DNA of 12,199 nt. Source: Gelidibacter sp035515035. Its GTDB lineage: Bacteria > Bacteroidota > Bacteroidia > Flavobacteriales > Flavobacteriaceae. Positions 8,601 to 12,199 of the stretch are shown one piece after another. The notes beneath the pieces were generated by a model. That model had not been told where the DNA came from. It saw only the letters and a list, made by a program, of their open reading frames with translations, and searched no databases. The stretch is taken from contig NZ_DATJCA010000098.1 in the NCBI RefSeq assembly GCF_035515035.1, positions 1 to 12,199 of the forward strand, in the 5' to 3' direction. Every line of letters begins with the position of its first letter. Positions within the stretch are counted from its first letter, which is position 1. Both the position numbers and the translations under genes were made by a program.

Positions 8601-9392
8601 ACCTGTGGCAGCACCGTTGAAAGGCTCAACAGTAGTTGGGAAATTATGAGTTTCCGCCTTTAATGAAATAACCGACTCATAATCTGTGATTTGATAGAAA
8701 TCTGGCTTATCTGCTGTTTTTGGTGCAAATTGTTCAACTATAGGCCCTTTTACAAAAGCGACGTTGTCTTTGTAGGCCGAAACAATTGTATTGGGATTTT
8801 TATTGGAAGTTTCCCGAATCATCTTGAACAGCGACTTTTCCTTTTCATCACCATCAATCACAAAAGTGCCATTGAAGATTTTATGACGGCAATGCTCACT
8901 GTTGACCTGTGAAAATCCAAAGACTTCCGAATCGGTCAGTTTTCTGCCAATTTTTTTGGAAATAGCGTCTAAATAGTCAATTTCTTCGTCATTCAATGCC
9001 AATCCTTCTTGTTGGTTATACCCCGAAATATCATCGATTTCAATGATTGGCTCGGGCTGGATATGAATGGTGAACGACTCTTGGTTGATCCCATTATATT
9101 TTTGGGAAATCATCGGATCAAAGTCTGTGAAATCTTCAGCTACAGCCTGAAATTCTTCAATACGAATAATATCAGAAACACCCATGTTTTGAGTGATTTC
9201 AACAGCGTTTGTACTCCAGGGAGTAATCATAGCAGCACGGGGACCAACAAAAAAAGCATCGAGAGATGCTTGTTCTATTTTAGGTTGGTTGCCAAATAAC
9301 CACACCAATTTATCGATGGTTTCAGTTGCTAATTCTTTTGTGGCTTGAACAGCAAATACCTTGCTGTTTTGGTTTCCGAAGAAATGAATCAT
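5691..9392 (-). CDS. purL: Phosphoribosylformylglycinamidine synthase, single-chain type
   Basis: The 1233-residue enzyme converts FGAR, glutamine and ATP to FGAM, the fourth step of purine synthesis, in the cytoplasm. The length fits the large fused PurL (synthetase plus glutaminase), not the PurS/PurL/PurQ split form. An N-terminal PurS-like part spans about 1-150. The linker and first synthetase half begin with LTDSEVFGFSQVNSEHCRH (about 152-170). Then follow KAETHNFPTTVEPFNGAATG (about 245-264), GGENYRIGMGG (about 404-414) and HDHGAGGHLNCLSELVEDTGG (about 464-484). A second synthetase half runs from about 630 to 930. The glutaminase domain starts near 987, with C1082 in GICNGAQ and H1195/E1197 in PHIERS as the catalytic triad. 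The ATG at 9392 gives a family-typical N-terminus. The gene is intact, is followed by a hairpin terminator, and lies 275 bp downstream of the methyltransferase gene with its own promoter. Confidence 0.98.
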   Translation of the reverse strand: MIHFFGNQNSKVFAVQATKELATETIDKLVWLFGNQPKIEQASLDAFFVGPRAAMITPWSTNAVEITQNMGVSDIIRIEEFQAVAEDFTDFDPMISQKYNGINQESFTIHIQPEPIIEIDDISGYNQQEGLALNDEEIDYLDAISKKIGRKLTDSEVFGFSQVNSEHCRHKIFNGTFVIDGDEKEKSLFKMIRETSNKNPNTIVSAYKDNVAFVKGPIVEQFAPKTADKPDFYQITDYESVISLKAETHNFPTTVEPFNGAATGSGGEIRDRLAGGKGSLPLAGTAVYMTAYSRLEDTLDGAQDKPWEQTMEARPWLYQTPMDILIKASNGASDFGNKFGQPLICGSVLTFEHDENQEASTGSESPRKLGYDKVIMQAGGIGYGKADQALKDTPKIGDKVVILGGENYRIGMGGAAVSSADTGEFSTGIELNAVQRSNPEMQKRAANAVRGMVESEENFIVSIHDHGAGGHLNCLSELVEDTGGLIDLDKLPVGDPTLSAKEIIGNESQERMGLVIAEKHLETLQRIADRERSPMYTVGDVTGNHRFTFESKTTGKKPMDLEINDMFGSSPKTIMTDKTISRNYDAVTYKKDKFYDYLDQLLQLEAVACKDWLTNKVDRCVGGKVAKQQCVGPLQLPLNNVAVMALDYTGKEGVATSIGHSPISGLIDPIAGSRNGITEALTNIIWAPLKDGLQSVSLSANWMWPCKNEGEDARLYAAVKAVSEFSIDLGINVPTGKDSLSMKQKYPDEEVISPGTVIISAAANCNDITKVVEPVLKKTAGSLYYINLSQDGFKLGGSSFAQVLSKIGNETPKVQDASYVKTVFNTIQNLIKDSQIVAGHDVASGGLITTLLEMCFADNNLGAELDLTNIGEKDSFKILFAENAGIVFQTKDNSAEKILADAEIEFFKIGKVVEGDFLNIINGNDVFSMTVSKLRDMWYTTSFLLDQKQTANGLAQDRFDNYKHQPLHYKFPEHFTGKLEGTVKSRPKAAILREKGSNSEREMANAMYLAGFDVKDVHMTDLISGRETLEDIQFIGTVGGFSNSDVLGSAKGWAGAFLYNEKANLALKNFFKREDTLSVGICNGAQLWMELGLVNPEHETHGKLTYNTSHKHESGFSSVKIQENNSVMLSSMAGTTLGVWISHGEGKFKLPLSEDHYNIVAKYGYEAYPANPNGSDYNTAMMCDKTGRHLVTMPHIERSTFQWNWPYYPEGRKDDVSPWLEAFVNARKWIENQ

Positions 9393-9410
9393 TATGTCTT
9401 AGTTTACGCC

Positions 9411-9426
9411 TGACTTTTTGGTCAGA
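9411..9426 (-). promoter_or_regulatory. Small hairpin in the purL leader
   Basis: CTGAC and GTCAG form a 5-bp stem around a 6-nt A-rich loop (minus strand CCAAAAA), ending about 18 nt before the purL start codon and inside the predicted 5' leader. It is too short for a known purine riboswitch. It may be an operator half-site pair, a translation element, or chance. Confidence 0.3.
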
Positions 9427-9446
9427 CAGTTTGTATTTTCAAAGTG

Positions 9447-9480
9447 CAAAATTAGTCTTTTTTAAAGATATTATTTCAAA
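9447..9480 (-). promoter_or_regulatory. Candidate promoter of purL
   Basis: On the minus strand, TAATTTTG (9447-9454), followed by C, matches TAnnTTTG exactly. A TTTG at 9477-9480 is 22 bp upstream, within the range reported for Flavobacterium promoters. It implies a leader of about 45-50 nt before the ATG at 9392. Confidence 0.6.
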
Positions 9481-9578
9481 ATCAAACATAAATATAAGGA
9501 GCTCCCAAATTGCTAATCCGAAATGAAAAGCTCGTCCATTACTTTATATTAAATTGAATAAAGTGAAATCGAACGTCA

Positions 9579-9601
9579 GGTTTAAAATATTTTCTTAAAC
9601 C
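9579..9601. repeat. Inverted repeat GGTTTAA-N9-TTAAACC in the purL upstream region
   Basis: Two perfect 7-bp arms (9579-9585 and 9595-9601) flank an AT-only-but-one spacer. The repeat lies between the rsmB-like terminator and the purL promoter, about 100 bp upstream of the -33 element. No U-tract follows on either strand, so it does not look like a terminator. The rest of 9455-9610 is AT-rich, with no open frame or RNA gene that I recognise. Confidence 0.35.
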
Positions 9602-9610
9602 CTCTCAATT

Positions 9611-9651
9611 AAAAAATCCTAGCACTGTTGTCGGGATCTGTCCAATGTGCT
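9611..9651 (-). terminator. Probable terminator of the RNA methyltransferase gene
   Basis: On the minus strand AGCAC (9651-9647) pairs with GTGCT (9625-9621) around an imperfect inner stem that includes TTG/CAA, followed by AGGATTTTTT (U-tract at 9611-9616). It starts 16 bp after the stop codon at 9668. The stem is imperfect, so this is a moderate call. Confidence 0.45.
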
Positions 9652-9667
9652 TACATCAAATTTCAAT

Positions 9668-10879
9668 TTATTTTTTTTGTAAGAGCGCCATATAAAATCC
9701 ATCAAACCCAGAAGTATGAGCGAGTAGTTTTTCATCTTTTACAAATGTAAAATCCTGGCCGCTTTCTGAAGCTAAAAATGTTTTCACTTGATCTTGGTTT
9801 TCCGAAGGCAAAATTGAACAGGTTGCATAGACCATTTGACCTCCTGATTTAACTATTTTAGAATATTGTTGCAGGATCTCCTGTTGGGTCACCTTGATTT
9901 TATCTATAAATTCAGGTTGCAGCTTCCATTTGGCATCCGGATTTCTTCTCAGCACCCCCAGTCCAGAACATGGTGCGTCTATCAGGACACGATCGGCTTT
10001 GTCATGAAGTTTTTTGATGACTTTAGTCGAATCTATTGCTCTTGTCTCTACATTAAACACGCCATTGCGTTTGGCACGTCTTTTCAGTTCGTTGAGTTTG
10101 TTTTCATAAATATCCAAGGCAATCACTTGACCCTTATTTTCCATTAAAGCAGCAATGTGCAATGCTTTTCCGCCGGCACCCGCGCAGGCATCAACCACAC
10201 GCATTCCAGGTTCAACATTTAGAAACTCGGCCACCAATTGTGATGAGGCATCCTGAACTTCAAAATGACCGTCTTTAAAGGCTTCCGTTTGAAAAACGTT
10301 GGCGCGTTCTTTCAGTTTTAAAGCATAGGGATAGTTTGGTATAAAATCTGTTTCAATGTCCAAATCAAACAATACTGCCTGTAACTTTTCTTTGGTTGTT
10401 TTTAAGGTGTTGACTCTTAAAATCACATCCGCTTGTTCGTTTAAAGCGCTTATTTCTTTGGTCCATACCTCATTGCCCAATTCTTTTTCGCCCAATTCAT
10501 CCATCCAATCAGGAATGGATTCCTTGAATTTTCTTGTTTTAGAAAGTTCGTCAAAACGGCCTTTGATTTTTCGGGTGGGTGTGTTTTCAAAATAAGACCA
10601 ATCTGGAAGTTTGATCCCTTTTAAAGTAGCCCAAACGGCAAACATTCTCCAAATATTATCTCTATCAAACGGTTCCTTGACTTCAGCAATTTCAGCATAT
10701 AAACGCTTCCATCTTACAATATCATAGGTGGTTTCTGCAACAAAGGCACGATCACGGGCACCCCAACGCTTATCGCGTTTTAAAAGTTGTTGGATGACTT
10801 TGTCAGCATATTGACCCTCGTTAAAGATCAGCATCAATCCATCAATAACTGCAAAACATATATTTCTGTGTAATCTCAT
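9668..10879 (-). CDS. RsmB/NOP-family RNA (cytosine-5) methyltransferase
   Basis: The 403-residue, SAM-dependent enzyme methylates C5 of cytidine in RNA, most likely 16S rRNA. The exact site (E. coli RsmB makes m5C967) is inference. An N-terminal RsmB-like helical domain covers about 1-150. The SAM-binding motif I VVDACAGAGGKALHIA is at about 228-243, and the acidic motif II ALDIYENKL near 254-262 includes D256. C304 in IDAPCSGLGVLRRNP (motif IV) and C354 in VYATCSILPSENQDQV (motif VI) are the two family cysteines; C354 is the expected nucleophile and C304 assists product release. The length is close to E. coli RsmB (429). The ATG at 10879 gives the family-typical MRLHRNICFAVIDG start. It is transcribed divergently from the propeller lipoprotein. 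Confidence 0.92.
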   Translation of the reverse strand: MRLHRNICFAVIDGLMLIFNEGQYADKVIQQLLKRDKRWGARDRAFVAETTYDIVRWKRLYAEIAEVKEPFDRDNIWRMFAVWATLKGIKLPDWSYFENTPTRKIKGRFDELSKTRKFKESIPDWMDELGEKELGNEVWTKEISALNEQADVILRVNTLKTTKEKLQAVLFDLDIETDFIPNYPYALKLKERANVFQTEAFKDGHFEVQDASSQLVAEFLNVEPGMRVVDACAGAGGKALHIAALMENKGQVIALDIYENKLNELKRRAKRNGVFNVETRAIDSTKVIKKLHDKADRVLIDAPCSGLGVLRRNPDAKWKLQPEFIDKIKVTQQEILQQYSKIVKSGGQMVYATCSILPSENQDQVKTFLASESGQDFTFVKDEKLLAHTSGFDGFYMALLQKK

Positions 10880-10947
10880 TTTCTAATTTATTAATTGTTT
10901 GTCGTTAAGTTGCACGACTGCAAGCTTTATTATAAAAATTGCGATTG

Positions 10948-10955
10948 CAAAGTTA
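10948..10955 (-). promoter_or_regulatory. Candidate -7 promoter box of the RNA methyltransferase gene
   Basis: On the minus strand TAACTTTG, followed by C, matches TAnnTTTG exactly, 68 bp upstream of the ATG at 10879. I see no good -33 TTTG at the expected distance, so confidence is moderate. Confidence 0.45.
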
Positions 10956-11035
10956 CGTTAAAATGCCGCGAATGCGTGACTATTTTATTTTTTTTGATTC
11001 TAATATCAAGTATCTTTCCCAAAAAAAAAGTGACC

Positions 11036-12082
11036 ATGCGAATTTTGACCTCTCTATTTCTGTTTATTGCCATCCTGTCTTGTAAACAAAAAGAAGAACC
11101 TAATAAACCGGAAATCTCCAAAGTTGAGATTGAAGAGATTTTTAATAACAGCGCTTTAAGTATCAGGGCAATTGATGTCGCTTCTGATAAAAGCTTGGCT
11201 TTTGCCGCTAACAACGGCGTTTTTGGTCTTTATAATCCTCAAACTGAAGAATGGGCCACGGCGACGCAAAATTATGACACTTTAAATTTACAGTTTAGGG
11301 CAGTGGCAAGAACCGCCAATGATTTTTTTATGCTGAGTGTAGAGAACCCTGCATTGTTATTTAAGACAGGAGAAAACGGCGAAATGGAATTGGTTTATAA
11401 AGAAGTCCATGAAAAGGTGTTTTATGATGCATTAAGTTTTTGGAATTCTCGAGAAGGCATTGCAATTGGCGATCCAACTGAGGATTGCATGAGTATTATT
11501 ATTACTAGGGATGGTGGCGAAACCTGGAATAAGCTACCCTGCGATAGCTTACCGAAAAGCTTGGAAGGTGAAGCTGCTTTTGCAGCAAGCAATACAAATA
11601 TTGCCATTGTAGGCAACAACACTTGGGTAGCGACTGGTGGAAAAACGAGCAGAATATTATTTTCTGGTGATAAGGGCAAGTCATGGGAAATTTTTGAAAC
11701 GCCAATGATCAATGGACAATCCACCACAGGTATTTATTCCGTGGATTTTTATGACGAAAATAACGGATTTGCCATTGGTGGCGATTATACAAAACCAGAA
11801 GAAACGAAAGCCAATAAAATGAGGACTTCAGATGGCGGAAGAACATGGGAATTAGTGGGCGATAAGCTAGAGCCTGGCTATAGAAGTTGTGTGCAATATG
11901 TTCCAAACGGCGACGGGAAATCCCTTGTGGCCATCGGTTTTAAAGGAATTGACTATTCTTCTGATTCTGGCAGCACCTGGAAGCATTTGAGCGATGAAGG
12001 TTTCTATACCATCAGATTTTTAAATGATAGTGTGGCTTATGCTGCGGGGAAGGGCAGAATAGCTCGTTTAAAATTCAAATAA
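11036..12082 (+). CDS. Lipoprotein with Asp-box (BNR/YCF48-like) beta-propeller
   Basis: The 348-residue product has a short lipoprotein signal peptide: positive MR start, hydrophobic 3-12, and the lipobox AILSC with the lipidated cysteine at C16. It should therefore reach the outer membrane. I chose the ATG at 11036. The frame stays open upstream to a TTG at 10895, but that region encodes a Cys/Lys-rich stretch ahead of the signal peptide and is not credible. Asp-box motifs (S/T-x-D-x-G-x-x-W) appear at about 157-164 (TRDGGETW), 210-217 (SGDKGKSW), 264-271 (TSDGGRTW) and 308-315 (SSDSGSTW), the pattern of sialidase/YCF48-type propellers. Flavobacterial relatives are often labelled oxidoreductase or photosystem II stability factor-like; neither activity is shown by the sequence, and no catalytic residues are apparent. 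After C16 the residues KQKEE resemble the Bacteroidota lipoprotein surface-export signal. Confidence 0.85.
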   Translation: MRILTSLFLFIAILSCKQKEEPNKPEISKVEIEEIFNNSALSIRAIDVASDKSLAFAANNGVFGLYNPQTEEWATATQNYDTLNLQFRAVARTANDFFMLSVENPALLFKTGENGEMELVYKEVHEKVFYDALSFWNSREGIAIGDPTEDCMSIIITRDGGETWNKLPCDSLPKSLEGEAAFAASNTNIAIVGNNTWVATGGKTSRILFSGDKGKSWEIFETPMINGQSTTGIYSVDFYDENNGFAIGGDYTKPEETKANKMRTSDGGRTWELVGDKLEPGYRSCVQYVPNGDGKSLVAIGFKGIDYSSDSGSTWKHLSDEGFYTIRFLNDSVAYAAGKGRIARLKFK

Positions 12083-12092
12083 ATAGAAAGGC

Positions 12093-12151
12093 AGAATAAA
12101 AAAAAATCCAAAATCCAATTGTTGATTTTTGGAGTTTGGAATTTTTATTCT
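12093..12151. terminator. AT-rich imperfect inverted repeat, probable bidirectional terminator
   Basis: AGAATAAAAA at 12093 is the reverse complement of TTTTTATTCT ending at 12151. Between them TCCAAAATCCAA pairs imperfectly with TTGGAGTTTGGA, giving a long hairpin. It starts 10 bp after the lipoprotein stop. On both strands the distal arm is T-rich. The same stretch contains repeats of TTTGGAATTT (12135-12144, 12151-12160) and a variant TTTGGAGTTT (12128-12137). Confidence 0.55.
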
Positions 12152-12166
12152 TTGGAATTTGAGAGT

Positions 12167-12199
12167 TTATACTTTATGGTTTCTCCTGCTTATCACCAT
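12167..12199 (-). other. Possible C-terminal end of a convergent minus-strand gene at the window edge
   Basis: On the minus strand two frames are open from the right edge to a stop: one ends at 12167 (tail VISRRNHKV) and another at 12174 (tail GDKQEKP). Only seven to eleven codons are visible, so neither frame nor product can be decided. The preceding bidirectional-looking hairpin is the main reason to expect a convergent gene here. Confidence 0.25.

Noticed and set aside
9009..9299. Plus-strand open frames opposite purL
   Set aside because: They mirror the long, fully motif-supported purL frame and have no independent support such as a promoter or recognisable product.
9393..9667. Possible small RNA or riboswitch upstream of purL
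   Set aside because: Only a 5-bp leader hairpin, an inverted repeat and a terminator-like hairpin are visible; none matches a known purine riboswitch core or structured RNA.
10895..11035. N-terminal extension of the lipoprotein from a TTG at 10895
   Set aside because: It would place 47 Cys/Lys-rich residues before a textbook lipoprotein signal peptide; the ATG at 11036 is preferred.
1..12199. Defence system, prophage, CRISPR array or mobile element
   Set aside because: No regularly spaced repeats, terminal inverted repeats, integrase, transposase or phage-type proteins are present; the gene content is ordinary metabolism, RNA modification and envelope proteins.

Overview
The window looks like ordinary chromosomal core DNA of a member of the Bacteroidota, most likely Flavobacteriaceae. 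It is AT-rich, and several starts are preceded by the Bacteroidota promoter signature (about -33 TTTG, -7 TAnnTTTG) rather than by Shine-Dalgarno sequences. The proteins are of flavobacterial type: the single-chain PurL with a PHIERSTFQW-type C-terminus, the MarR plus FadB-like pair, and a short-signal lipoprotein. I saw no integrase, transposase, CRISPR array, tRNA or rRNA, and no defence or biosynthetic island. I do not claim a new system here; the most informative novelties are regulatory DNA elements.

Layout, left to right. (1) 1-1645, minus strand: a MarR-type regulator followed after 4 bp by the first 396 codons of a 3-hydroxyacyl-CoA dehydrogenase (FadB/FadN-like), which runs off the left edge. 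Its promoter carries a 26-bp near-perfect palindrome, the best candidate operator in the window. (2) 1832-3766, plus strand: a divergently transcribed, membrane-anchored LtaS-like phosphatase/sulfatase-superfamily enzyme, ending at a strong bidirectional hairpin terminator. (3) 3798-5570, minus strand: a long-chain acyl-CoA synthetase with its own promoter. (4) 5691-9392, minus strand: full-length purL, closed by a hairpin terminator. (5) 9668-10879, minus strand: an RsmB/NOP-type RNA m5C methyltransferase. (6) 11036-12082, plus strand: a lipoprotein with an Asp-box (BNR/YCF48-like) beta-propeller. (7) 12083-12199: an AT-rich intergenic inverted repeat, with perhaps the last codons of a convergent minus-strand gene at the edge.

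How the genes relate. The acyl-CoA synthetase activates fatty acids and the FadB-like enzyme oxidises the resulting acyl-CoA; both belong to beta-oxidation, and the MarR protein is the likely regulator of at least the fad operon. PurL (purine synthesis), the RNA methyltransferase, the LtaS-like envelope enzyme and the propeller lipoprotein appear to be independently transcribed housekeeping or envelope genes with no evident shared pathway. Each has its own candidate promoter or terminator, except that I found no convincing promoter for the lipoprotein.
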